From: Acidobacteriota bacterium
GTDB lineage: Bacteria > Acidobacteriota > Thermoanaerobaculia > UBA5066
Assembly (NCBI GenBank): GCA_016789625.1
Contig: JAEUQS010000887.1
Span: forward strand, 1-7,181
Direction: 5' to 3'
DNA length: 7,181 nt
Every line of letters begins with the position of its first letter. Within the stretch, counting starts at the first letter, position 1. The notes under the pieces are model-generated. The model was given only the letters and a program-made list of their open reading frames with translations, was not told the DNA's origin and did not search any database. Positions 1 to 5,700 of the stretch are shown here, piece after piece. Both the position numbers and the translations under genes were made by a program.

Positions 1-898
1 TCTGGACCTCGCGCGCCTCGTAGACCCGCTGGATCGTCGTCTCGGGCGTGTCCGGGGCGGGGATCGGGGGGAGCGCCGTCTGCGCGCCGAGGGTTGCGGG
101 CAGCAACACGAAGGCCGCGAGAAGGACGGCGAGGCCCGAGCGGCTGAGCCGCTCGGTGAGCCGCCCGAAGCCGATGGCGATGTCCCACCCCTCGAGCGAC
201 GTGCGCCGGTTGAGGTAGAGGGCGAAGCCGCCCGACACGTAGAACGGCTCGATCAGCGCGTGCGCGAGATACGTCGTGGCGAGGAAGCCGAAGAGGTCGG
301 CGTTGGAGAGGTCGAGGCCTCCCAGCAGCGCGGCGGCCTCCTCCTCACCCGAGGAGACGGGCTGCCGTTCGGGAAACAGGAACTCGAGGGCCGTCGCCGC
401 ACCCAGCACGAGGACCATCTCGAGCAGGCTCGAGCCCGCGGTGAGGAGCGTCGCGGTGCCGCGGTCCTCGCGCTGGAGGAGCGACGAGCGCTGCCAGCGC
501 TGCGACCCGCGCAGGCCCTCGAGCTCCCACACCGGCAGCAGGAACGAGCGCACGGGACTCAGCCGGAAGAGGACGAGAGCCGACACGAGGTGCCCCGTGA
601 GGAGCCGCGGCAGCGCCTTCAGGACCTCGCGGAACGAGGGCGGCGCGCCGAAGAGCGCCCTCGAGAGGACGAAGAGGGGCACGCGGTCGAAGATCGGGCG
701 CAGCCACCAGAGCACCACGAACGCCCAGCCCGGGTGCGCGTGGAGGGGGAGGATCACGAGGAGCCAGCCCGCCGTGAGCACCGCGAGCCAGGGCGGGAAG
801 ACGTGCCGCGCGAAACGCCGCACGAGGCCGAAGCCGTGGTCCACGGCCTCCCACGGCGTGCGGGGCCGAACCTCGGCGGCGATGAGGCTAAGCTGCAT
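1..898 (-). CDS. DUF4129-associated membrane protein, N-terminal part (3' end cut by window edge)
   Basis: Third gene of the minus-strand operon; 299 codons are present and the frame is still open at base 1. Its biochemical function is unknown. The protein opens with the motif RPRTPWEAVDHGF (residues 11-23), followed by hydrophobic segments at about 35-52, 58-68, 103-111 and 157-172. A well-kept block at 217-241 contains EPFYVSGGFALYLNRR and then LEGWDIAIGF. A last hydrophobic segment at about 255-270 leads into a proline-rich, probably extracytoplasmic stretch. From memory, this layout is typical of proteins that end in a DUF4129 domain and are encoded beside SpoIIM and RDD genes; the DUF4129 part itself would lie outside the window. 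The ATG at 898 is preceded by AAGGA at a 7-base spacing and overlaps the end of the SpoIIM gene by 11 bases, indicating translational coupling. The family call is by recognition, not by a profile search. Confidence 0.78.
   Translation of the reverse strand, partial: MQLSLIAAEVRPRTPWEAVDHGFGLVRRFARHVFPPWLAVLTAGWLLVILPLHAHPGWAFVVLWWLRPIFDRVPLFVLSRALFGAPPSFREVLKALPRLLTGHLVSALVLFRLSPVRSFLLPVWELEGLRGSQRWQRSSLLQREDRGTATLLTAGSSLLEMVLVLGAATALEFLFPERQPVSSGEEEAAALLGGLDLSNADLFGFLATTYLAHALIEPFYVSGGFALYLNRRTSLEGWDIAIGFGRLTERLSRSGLAVLLAAFVLLPATLGAQTALPPIPAPDTPETTIQRVYEAREVQ
136..156. repeat. Inverted repeat, 10-base arms with a 1-base centre, within the DUF4129-associated gene
   Basis: CCGAGCGGCT (136-145) and AGCCGCTCGG (147-156) are exact reverse complements around a single G. 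It encodes the TERLSRSG stretch just before the last hydrophobic segment. It may be a chance outcome of Arg/Ser/Leu codon choice in GC-rich DNA. Confidence 0.5.
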
Positions 899-1901
899 TC
901 CTGGTTCCTTCGCGTCCCGAGAGGCTCAGGTGGAGGAACACGAGGATCCACAGGGCCGTCCCCACCGCGAACTTCGCGCTCGGCGGGAAGACCGAAGAGG
1001 ACGACCAGAACGCCTCCAGGAACGCGGCGATCACGAGGTAGACGGCCGATCCGCCCACGATCGGGAGAGCCTCCCGGCCCTCCTCGCGGAGCGCCGTGGC
1101 ACGGGTGCGGTTTCCCGGTCCGAGAATCGAGAAGCCCAGCCTGAGCCCGGCCGCGCCCGAGAGCGCGATCGCCGTCAGCTCGAAGGAGCCGTGCCCGATG
1201 ACGAACGAATAGAAGCTCGTCTCGTAGCCCAGGTGGCCGATCTCTCCCGCGAACGCGCCCATGAAGAAGCCGTTGTAGACGAGGAAGAAGATCGCCCCGA
1301 TGCCGAAGAAGAGCCCGCTCGCGAACGTGCGGAACGCGATGCCTACGTTGTTGTAGATGTAGAACCCGAACATCGCGAGATCCGTCGAGCCGGGGCGGGC
1401 CTCGCGGCCCGAGGGTCCGTACATCTCGCCGATCTGCGCGGCGACCTGGGGCGGCACCACGGTCGTCACGAGGTCGTGCGACGCGGTGCACGCGATGAGC
1501 ATGCCCACCGCCGGCACCACGAAGAGGAGCGTCGCCACGAGCACGAGCAGGCGCTCCTCGCGCACCCTCCGCGGAAACGTCACGAGGAAGAAGCGGGCGA
1601 GGTCCCGCGGGTGCAGCGCGCGACTCTGGTAGAGCACCTCGTGGGCTTCGAGCGCGAGGCCGTTCAGGCGGTCCTCGAGGTCCGCCCCGTAGTGGCGGTT
1701 CCGCACGAGGGCGAGCTGATGGCACACGCGGCGGTACAGCTCGGGCAGCTCGGACTCGTCGTAGGGCGTGAGGCGCGCCGGGAAGAGCGTTCCCGTGGGG
1801 GCCTGCTTCTCGTCCTTCCGGCGCGTCGCGGGCGCCTTCAGGATCCGCTCGAGGCGGTCCCAGTCGCCCGAGTAGCGGGCCTCGAAGATCTCGCGGCTCA
1901 T
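888..1901 (-). CDS. Stage II sporulation protein M (SpoIIM/DUF95) family membrane protein
   Basis: A 337-residue integral membrane protein. A soluble N-terminal region (1-115) holds a basic linker and a helical stretch (about 52-95) with the ELYRRVCHQLALVRNRHY motif. Hydrophobic segments follow at about 116-138, 186-206, 235-257, 283-299 and 309-327. Diagnostic blocks are YIYNNVGIAFRTFASG (181-196) and HGSFELTAIALSG (237-249), the latter being the conserved HG-x-x-E-x-x-A signature of the family. In Bacillus, SpoIIM acts in forespore engulfment with peptidoglycan hydrolases, but this operon-type paralogue occurs in many non-sporulating bacteria and its role there is unknown. The ATG at 1901 is chosen because it has a strong GGAGGAG site 5 bases upstream and forms an ATGA overlap with the RDD gene's stop codon. 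The frame stays open about 300 codons further upstream, but that part is antisense or out-of-frame reading of the RDD gene and intergenic DNA. Stop is TAG at 888-890. Confidence 0.93.
   Translation of the reverse strand: MSREIFEARYSGDWDRLERILKAPATRRKDEKQAPTGTLFPARLTPYDESELPELYRRVCHQLALVRNRHYGADLEDRLNGLALEAHEVLYQSRALHPRDLARFFLVTFPRRVREERLLVLVATLLFVVPAVGMLIACTASHDLVTTVVPPQVAAQIGEMYGPSGREARPGSTDLAMFGFYIYNNVGIAFRTFASGLFFGIGAIFFLVYNGFFMGAFAGEIGHLGYETSFYSFVIGHGSFELTAIALSGAAGLRLGFSILGPGNRTRATALREEGREALPIVGGSAVYLVIAAFLEAFWSSSSVFPPSAKFAVGTALWILVFLHLSLSGREGTRNAA
906..910 (-). promoter_or_regulatory. Ribosome binding site for the DUF4129-associated gene
   Basis: AAGGA on the minus strand lies 7 bases before the ATG at 898, inside the last codons of the SpoIIM gene. 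It supports this start and re-initiation after SpoIIM translation. Confidence 0.6.
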
Positions 1902-2656
1902 CGCCTCTCCTCCGGCGCTCTGAGGCGGCGTCCGACCAGCCAGCTCGCGAGCCCGAGGAGGCGGTTCACGCCTTCCTGTCCGCCGGCCCCGGTGAGGCCG
2001 CGCGCCATGCCCGCGAGCTCGCGCGCCCTCTCGGGAGGCCAGGTCTCGACGCGTTCGGCGAAGCCCACGATGACCCGCTGCTCGTGAGCCCGCAGGGGAA
2101 CCGGCGGGGGAACGGGAGGGACGTCGGGAACCCGCAGCCCGAGCTGGTCTCTCGAACGCGGGCTGCCCGTATGGACGACCACCGTGCCGGCCACCAGGTC
2201 GCCGAGGCGCTGGAAGTCCTTCGTGAGGAGGATCGAGAGCACGCCGGCGGCGTAGCCCACGGGCATGAAGTCCGCGACGCGCAGGAGGTTCCGGAGCGCC
2301 GACGCGGTGAGGTTCACCGGTGTGCCGTCGCCGTTCACGACCTTCAGCTTCAGCGCGCTCTTCCCGGGGGTCACGCCGTTGCGGAAGACCTCGAAGATCA
2401 CCGGGTAGCCCCACTCGCCGAGGAACAGGGTCACGAGGAACGGACCCTCTCCGAGGTCGCCGAGGAGCGAGAGCGCGATGGCCGCGAGGGAGTAGGCGAA
2501 GCCGCGGATCGCTCCGTCGACGAGCGCCGCGTAGAGCCGCGGAAGAGGGCCCGCGACGCGGAGCGTGAGCGTGACGCCCTCGGGCGTCTCGACACGTCTC
2601 ACCGCGTCGAACGGCAGTGCCTCGTTCTCGGTGGGGGGGGCTTTCGCGCGCGACAT
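1898..2656 (-). CDS. RDD family integral membrane protein
   Basis: A 252-residue protein and first gene of the minus-strand operon. After a variable N-terminus, residues 22-36 read VETPEGVTLTLRVAG, a usual lead-in for this subgroup. The RDD domain spans about 37-165: R40 and D47 of the first helix (RLYAALVDG), a second hydrophobic stretch (70-90), the GVTPGKSALKLKVV turn (94-107), R126/D129 in NLLRVADFMP, and FQRLGDLVAGTVVV (148-161). R40, D47 and D129 are the residues that give RDD its name. A proline-rich linker (178-188) and a soluble helical C-terminal extension (about 189-250) follow, an arrangement I associate with RDD proteins encoded beside SpoIIM and DUF4129 genes. RDD proteins are poorly characterised; some have been linked to ion transport, but substrate cannot be inferred here. 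No clear Shine-Dalgarno precedes the ATG. The stop overlaps the SpoIIM start as ATGA. Confidence 0.92.
   Translation of the reverse strand: MSRAKAPPTENEALPFDAVRRVETPEGVTLTLRVAGPLPRLYAALVDGAIRGFAYSLAAIALSLLGDLGEGPFLVTLFLGEWGYPVIFEVFRNGVTPGKSALKLKVVNGDGTPVNLTASALRNLLRVADFMPVGYAAGVLSILLTKDFQRLGDLVAGTVVVHTGSPRSRDQLGLRVPDVPPVPPPVPLRAHEQRVIVGFAERVETWPPERARELAGMARGLTGAGGQEGVNRLLGLASWLVGRRLRAPEERR
1907..1913 (-). promoter_or_regulatory. Strong ribosome binding site for the SpoIIM-family gene
   Basis: GGAGGAG on the minus strand lies 5 bases before the ATG at 1901. It is the best Shine-Dalgarno sequence I see in the window and decides the start in a frame that stays open much further upstream. Confidence 0.75.
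2633..2640. repeat. G8/C8 homopolymer tract at the 5' end of the RDD gene
   Basis: Eight consecutive G on the plus strand (C on the coding strand) fall in codons 6-8 of the RDD gene. Residues Ala6-Pro7-Pro8 come from this tract. A one-base slip here would frameshift the protein before its first conserved motif. Confidence 0.9.
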
Positions 2657-2692
2657 GGCGTCCGGGAGGATTGTGCTGCAACCCGAAAGGGA

Positions 2693-2739
2693 GAGACAGC
2701 GGCGCTTCGACTAAACTTCGGGGAGACAGAACCGTTCGA
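2693..2739 (+). repeat. Imperfect direct repeat, GAGACAG-(N5 or N6)-TTCGA, two copies 30 bases apart
   Basis: The first copy has GAGACAG at 2693-2699 and TTCGA at 2706-2710. The second has GAGACAG at 2723-2729 and TTCGA at 2735-2739. The GAGACAG units start exactly 30 bases apart, close to three helical turns, between divergent starts. This could be a tandem operator, but two short copies may also be chance. Confidence 0.35.
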
Positions 2740-2743
2740 GCGA

Positions 2744-2750
2744 AAGAAGG
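2744..2750 (+). promoter_or_regulatory. Candidate ribosome binding site for the GYF-domain gene
   Basis: AAGAAGG ends 11 bases before the ATG at 2762. The spacing is long but the match is fair. An in-frame GTG at 2750-2752 overlaps the site and is therefore a poorer start. Confidence 0.4.
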
Positions 2751-2761
2751 TGTCCGAGACC

Positions 2762-3469
2762 ATGAAGTACTTCGTGTCCCGCGATGGTCGAGAGTACGGT
2801 CCCTACACAATCGAAGAGCTGCGCGACTACATCGCGCAGGGCCGCGTCGGCCTCACGGAACCGGCCCGCGAGGCGCGGGACGGCGGACGTTCCTTCGCCT
2901 CGGTCTCGGAGGTCCTGGCGGCTGCGGAAAACGCGCCCGCGCCGGTCGCGCCCCCCGCCGCTCCGGCCCCCCTCGCTCCCGCGGCCGGTGCCTCGCCGTA
3001 TGCGGCCCCCGCCACCTGGCAGTCCCTCGACGGCGCCGCCGCCGCGGGAAGGGTCAGCCCGTCGATCCCGATGCCGCCCGACCAGAGCTGGGGAATGCTG
3101 CTCCTCCTCGGCCTCGTGACCTGCGGCATCTACATGATCATCCGCATGTTCCAGCAGGCCGCGTATGCCAAGAGGATCGACCCCGCGAACCAGACCACGC
3201 TCTTCTACCAGATCTACATCGGCCTCTACATCGTGAGCCTCGGGCTCACGTTCGCCTCGGCCTCCGAAGGAGGATCGCCCTTCGGAACGCTCCTCTCCCT
3301 GGCGGCCGCCGTGTGTGTCGTCGTGGGGCATTTCAAGCTGCGCGCCACCCTCCAGGTGGCGTTCAACCGCCCTCTCAGCGCCGTCATGACGTTCTTCTTC
3401 AACGTGCTGTATTTCCAGTACCACATGCACGAGGTCGCCAAGGCCATGAAGGAAGGCCGGAGCATCTGA
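2762..3469 (+). CDS. GYF_2 (DUF4339)-type protein with a four-helix membrane tail resembling DUF4234
   Basis: A 235-residue protein. Residues 1-52 match the GYF_2 pattern: YFVSRDG, then YGPYTIEELRDYIAQGRV, a small domain thought to bind peptides or sit beside membrane domains; the tryptophan usual near its end is absent. Residues 55-105 form an Ala/Pro-rich flexible linker. The rest is hydrophobic, with segments at about 109-128, 146-166, 174-191 and 205-220. SWGMLLLLGLVTCGIYMIIRMFQQAAYAKRID (starting at 109) resembles the opening of DUF4234-type membrane domains (short loop, TxGIY, then a basic amphipathic stretch). The function is unknown. GYF_2 domains are often fused to RDD or similar small membrane domains, so divergence from an RDD gene hints at a shared envelope role. 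The frame is open back to 2084, but that part is antisense to the RDD gene; the ATG at 2762 fits the domain's start. The lipoprotein gene follows after one base. Confidence 0.85.
   Translation: MKYFVSRDGREYGPYTIEELRDYIAQGRVGLTEPAREARDGGRSFASVSEVLAAAENAPAPVAPPAAPAPLAPAAGASPYAAPATWQSLDGAAAAGRVSPSIPMPPDQSWGMLLLLGLVTCGIYMIIRMFQQAAYAKRIDPANQTTLFYQIYIGLYIVSLGLTFASASEGGSPFGTLLSLAAAVCVVVGHFKLRATLQVAFNRPLSAVMTFFFNVLYFQYHMHEVAKAMKEGRSI
3459..3462 (+). promoter_or_regulatory. Ribosome binding site for the lipoprotein gene
   Basis: GGAG inside the last codons of the GYF gene lies 8 bases before the ATG at 3471 and 11 before the second, in-frame ATG at 3474. The spacing favours the first ATG and translational coupling. 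Confidence 0.5.
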
Positions 3470-3470
3470 A

Positions 3471-4223
3471 ATGATGCGTCTCCCGCAGCTCGCCGCCGCC
3501 TCGTTTCTCCTTCTCGCCGCCTTCGGCTGCCCGAAGAAAGACGACGCCGCTCCGCCCCTGGCGCCGCGGCCCACGCCCACTCCGGCGGTGAGCGAAGGGA
3601 GCCTTTCGTTCGACCTCTCGGGCCTCGCGGCGAAGTCCACGCTCGAGGTGCTCCCCGCCGATCGCGTCGCGGGCCTGCCCGTGAGGCTCCGGGTGCGATT
3701 CGACGAGGAGGTGCCCCAGACGCCGGTCGTGCCCCGCGAGCGGCAGATTCTCGTGATGCCGGCCGCGGAGTACCGGGACGCCACGATCGTCGAGGCGCGG
3801 CTCAACCGCGGAAAGTCCATCGACATCCTCAAGGTGCTCGTCGCCGAGAAGCCCAAGGAGCTCGAGCGGGATGTGCCGCTCTTTCCCGCGCCTCCCGGCG
3901 TGCAGGCGATTCGCGCGAAGCTCGCGTATCTGGATTTCAAGAACGGCTCGGGCGTGAGGTTCGTGACCCGTCTCGTCGTGGACGAGACGCCCCAGCCGAA
4001 CGACAACCTGTTCCTCACGTTCCAGGGGATCACGACGGACGGCCTCCGCATCGTGGCGGTCTACTGGCCCGTCACGGTGAAGGGGATTCCCGAGACCGAC
4101 GACGTGGACGTGGTGCTCAAGGCGATCCAGAGCGCCAAGGGCGACGCGCTCTCGCCGGATCTCGCGAAGTTCGACGCGTTCATCGCGTCGATGGAAGTCA
4201 AGCTGCCGGGAGCGAACCCCTGA
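3471..4223 (+). CDS. Uncharacterised lipoprotein
   Basis: A 250-residue protein, not recognised as a named family. Residues 1-19 form a signal peptide with a basic start (R3) and hydrophobic core; AAFGC (16-20) is an acceptable lipobox with the lipidated cysteine at C20. Residue 21 is proline and there is no Asp at +2, so outer-membrane sorting is possible. Residues 21-45 are a charged, Pro-rich tether. The globular part begins near 46 (LSFDLSGLAAKSTLEVLPADRV) and alternates short beta-like strands, including LPVRLRVRF (69-77) and FLTFQGITTDGLRIVAVYWPV (181-201). It ends with a helix near 211-223 and a second one near 229-240. No catalytic signature or metal-binding cluster is evident, which suits a binding or structural role. 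It starts one base after the GYF gene's stop, so the two are very likely co-transcribed. The alternative start at M2 (3474) would change only one residue. Confidence 0.75.
   Translation: MMRLPQLAAASFLLLAAFGCPKKDDAAPPLAPRPTPTPAVSEGSLSFDLSGLAAKSTLEVLPADRVAGLPVRLRVRFDEEVPQTPVVPRERQILVMPAAEYRDATIVEARLNRGKSIDILKVLVAEKPKELERDVPLFPAPPGVQAIRAKLAYLDFKNGSGVRFVTRLVVDETPQPNDNLFLTFQGITTDGLRIVAVYWPVTVKGIPETDDVDVVLKAIQSAKGDALSPDLAKFDAFIASMEVKLPGANP
3969..3989. repeat. Inverted repeat, 9-base arms with a 3-base centre, within the lipoprotein gene
   Basis: CGTCTCGTC (3969-3977) and GACGAGACG (3981-3989) are exact reverse complements around GTG, encoding the TRLVVDET stretch. It could form a compact RNA hairpin, but in DNA this GC-rich such arms can arise by chance from codon choice. 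Confidence 0.5.
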
Positions 4224-4224
4224 T

Positions 4225-4250
4225 CCCGGGGGTTTCTCGATCCCCCCGGG
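4225..4250. terminator. Hairpin at the convergent junction, possible bidirectional terminator
   Basis: CCCGGGGG (4225-4232) and CCCCCGGG (4243-4250) form an exact 8-bp stem with a 10-base loop. It starts one base after the lipoprotein stop codon and ends 15 bases before the last base of the histidine kinase gene, facing transcripts from both sides. There is no T-run on either side, so it is not a classical intrinsic terminator; it might act as a pause site, RNA 3'-end block or Rho-assisted terminator. Confidence 0.55.
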
Positions 4251-4265
4251 CCCCCCACCGGAGAA

Positions 4266-5657
4266 TCACCGCTCCGGCGCGCTGAAGGCCAGGCGAAAGC
4301 GCGCGCTTTCGCCTGGACGGCTCTCGAGCGTCAGCGTGCCCTCCATCGCGTCGGTGAGGCGCTTGGCGATCGAGAGGCCGAGCCCCGTCGACACCTCGCC
4401 ACCGGTGGGCCGTGCCGAGAGCCGCGCGAACTTCTCGAAGAGGCGGGTCGAGTCCTCTTCGGTGAAGCCCGGGCCCTCGTCGAGGATCTGGACCGCCCTG
4501 CCTTCGACGGTCACGGTCACCTTCGTGCCGTGAGGCGTGTACTTGATGGCGTTCGAGATGAGGTTGTCGAGAACCTGCATGAGCGCGCGGGGGTCGGCCA
4601 CCACGATCGCGCTCGCGGGGAGCACGGCCTCGATGCGCACGTCCTTGAGAGACGCCGCCGGTTCGTGCGCGTCGAGCACGTTGCGCACGACCGTCACGAG
4701 GTCCACTTCTTCCTTCGCGATCGGGATCTTCCCCGTCTCGAGCGCGTTCACGTCGAGGAGGTTCGCGAGGAGGTCGCGCATCCTCTCGGCCGCGACGACC
4801 ACGCGGCCCGCGAGCTGCCGCGCCGTCTCGGGCGCAAGGCTCTGCTGGTCGCGCAGCACCTCGGCGTTCGCCCGCACGATCGCGAGGGGGTTCCGGAGGT
4901 CGTGCGCGGCGATGCCGAGGAACGTGTCCTTCTCCTCGGCGGCGAAGCGCAGCGCGGAGTTGGCGTTCGCGAGCTGCATCGTGGTTTCGCGGAGCAGGCT
5001 CCGGCCCACGAAGTCGCGGCGCTCGTACACCTCCCGCACGTAGCCGCTCACCGCGAGAAAGAGCCAGAGCGTGAGGAGCTGGAACGTCGTGATCGCGGCG
5101 ACGTTGTCGGGCAGCGGATCGGAGAGCGAGAAGGCCGTGCGCGAGAGCGCCGCGAGCGGATACGTCGCCACCATGGCGACCCCCCACGCGAACGACCATC
5201 GGAAGGGCATGGGCACGCCGAACGCGAGGAAGGCCAGCGGAAAGGCCACGCCCACGAAGTAGAGAACGGTGCCGGGCTCCTCGGGCCGGCCCACGGCGCA
5301 CATGGCCGAGAGCCCGAGCGCGGCGAGGAACGCGAGCACCGCGCCCGCCTGCACCCTCAGCGGGGTGAGCCGCACCCTGAGGAGCACCCAGGCCGCGAGG
5401 AGCGAAGGCAGGCAGACGCCCAACCCGCGCACCAGGAGGATCTTGCGGTAGCTCTCCGGAAAAGCCACGAGATCGAGGAAGCCGAGGCCGAACGACGCCA
5501 CGATCGCGGCCAGGAGCGAGAGCCTCATGGGCCGCAGCGAGCGCTGGATCTGCGCGTGGCGAAACGCGGTCTCGAGCTCGGGCGACGAGAACTTCAGATT
5601 CCAGGCGGCGCGCAGCTCTTCCTGGGAGATGGAGGTCTCGGGCTGGACCGGGGGCAT
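4266..5657 (-). CDS. Membrane-bound sensor histidine kinase
   Basis: A 463-residue protein. Residues 1-45 are cytoplasmic and include FSSPELETAFRHAQ (23-36), a lead-in I have seen before multi-helix sensor domains of kinases and cyclases. Six hydrophobic segments follow at about 46-64, 73-95, 104-122, 131-147, 153-171 and 189-207. A helical linker (210-243) leads to HisKA, with the phosphoacceptor His252 in the motif AHDLRNPL. The HATPase_c domain has N-box DNLISNAIKYTP (364-375, N365 and N369), G1 box DEGPGF (393-398), F-box LFEKF (406-410) and G2 box GLGLSIAK (425-432), so it looks catalytically complete. It should autophosphorylate His252 and pass phosphate to a response regulator; none lies in the window. 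The ligand cannot be deduced; the short loops favour a signal in or near the membrane. Its start is 43 bases downstream of the glycosyltransferase stop, suggesting co-transcription. No Shine-Dalgarno is evident. Confidence 0.93.
   Translation of the reverse strand: MPPVQPETSISQEELRAAWNLKFSSPELETAFRHAQIQRSLRPMRLSLLAAIVASFGLGFLDLVAFPESYRKILLVRGLGVCLPSLLAAWVLLRVRLTPLRVQAGAVLAFLAALGLSAMCAVGRPEEPGTVLYFVGVAFPLAFLAFGVPMPFRWSFAWGVAMVATYPLAALSRTAFSLSDPLPDNVAAITTFQLLTLWLFLAVSGYVREVYERRDFVGRSLLRETTMQLANANSALRFAAEEKDTFLGIAAHDLRNPLAIVRANAEVLRDQQSLAPETARQLAGRVVVAAERMRDLLANLLDVNALETGKIPIAKEEVDLVTVVRNVLDAHEPAASLKDVRIEAVLPASAIVVADPRALMQVLDNLISNAIKYTPHGTKVTVTVEGRAVQILDEGPGFTEEDSTRLFEKFARLSARPTGGEVSTGLGLSIAKRLTDAMEGTLTLESRPGESARFRLAFSAPER
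4289..4316. repeat. Perfect 28-bp palindrome in the 3' end of the histidine kinase gene
   Basis: The half-site CCAGGCGAAAGCGC (4289-4302) is followed directly by its exact reverse complement (4303-4316), with no spacer and no mismatch. It encodes residues Pro448-Gly449-Glu450-Ser451-Ala452-Arg453-Phe454-Arg455-Leu456 and part of Ala457, just before the kinase C-terminus. As RNA it can form a 12-bp stem with a 4-base loop on either strand. It lies 39 bases from the junction hairpin, so it may add to transcription blocking from the convergent lipoprotein unit, stabilise the kinase mRNA 3' end, or be a protein-binding or REP-like site. Confidence 0.9.
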
Positions 5658-5700
5658 GACCGAGTTTGCAGCCGGAAGGCCCGCGTTGGCGAGACTTCCT
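5658..5700 (-). other. Short gap between glycosyltransferase and histidine kinase genes
   Basis: These 43 bases carry no recognisable gene, terminator or Shine-Dalgarno site. A weak -10-like CAAACT, five bases before the kinase ATG on the minus strand, could allow a separate leaderless start, but the match is poor. Co-transcription with the glycosyltransferase is the simpler reading. Confidence 0.3.

Larger units (their letters stand above)
2657..2761. promoter_or_regulatory. Divergent intergenic region between the RDD operon and the GYF/lipoprotein unit
   Basis: These 105 bases separate two start codons pointing away from each other, so promoters for both units should lie here. The region is less GC-rich than its surroundings around 2708-2717. 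A weak -10-like TAAACT (2712-2717, plus strand) has no convincing -35. On the minus strand CACAAT, 13 bases before the RDD ATG, is another weak -10-like hexamer. An imperfect direct repeat is listed separately. The assignment of promoter content rests on gene orientation rather than on good consensus matches. Confidence 0.5.

Noticed and set aside
888..1901. SpoIIM as evidence of a spore-forming organism
   Set aside because: This SpoIIM subgroup, in an RDD/DUF4129 operon, is common in non-sporulating Gram-negative bacteria; no other sporulation gene is present.
276..2087. A 603-codon open frame on the plus strand across the left third
   Set aside because: It lies antisense to the DUF4129-associated, SpoIIM and RDD genes, and its product is a low-complexity Arg/Glu-rich string typical of shadow frames in GC-rich DNA. 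The minus-strand products carry clear family motifs and coupled starts.
2084..2761. N-terminal extension of the GYF-domain protein in the same open frame
   Set aside because: The extension is antisense to the RDD gene and charged low-complexity sequence, while the GYF_2 domain begins right at the ATG at 2762.
1902..2810. Upstream extension of the SpoIIM frame to a 640-codon protein
   Set aside because: The extension reads the RDD gene out of frame and crosses the intergenic region. The ATG at 1901 has a strong GGAGGAG site and a classic ATGA overlap.
2711..4051. A 446-codon minus-strand open frame opposite the GYF and lipoprotein genes
   Set aside because: No recognisable motifs. The plus strand encodes a membrane protein and a lipoprotein with signal peptide and lipobox.
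5331..5400. Short near-duplicate CGCACCCT-(C or G)-AG segments in the kinase gene
   Set aside because: They encode the repetitive LRVRLTPLRV stretch in a transmembrane loop and are explained by coding.
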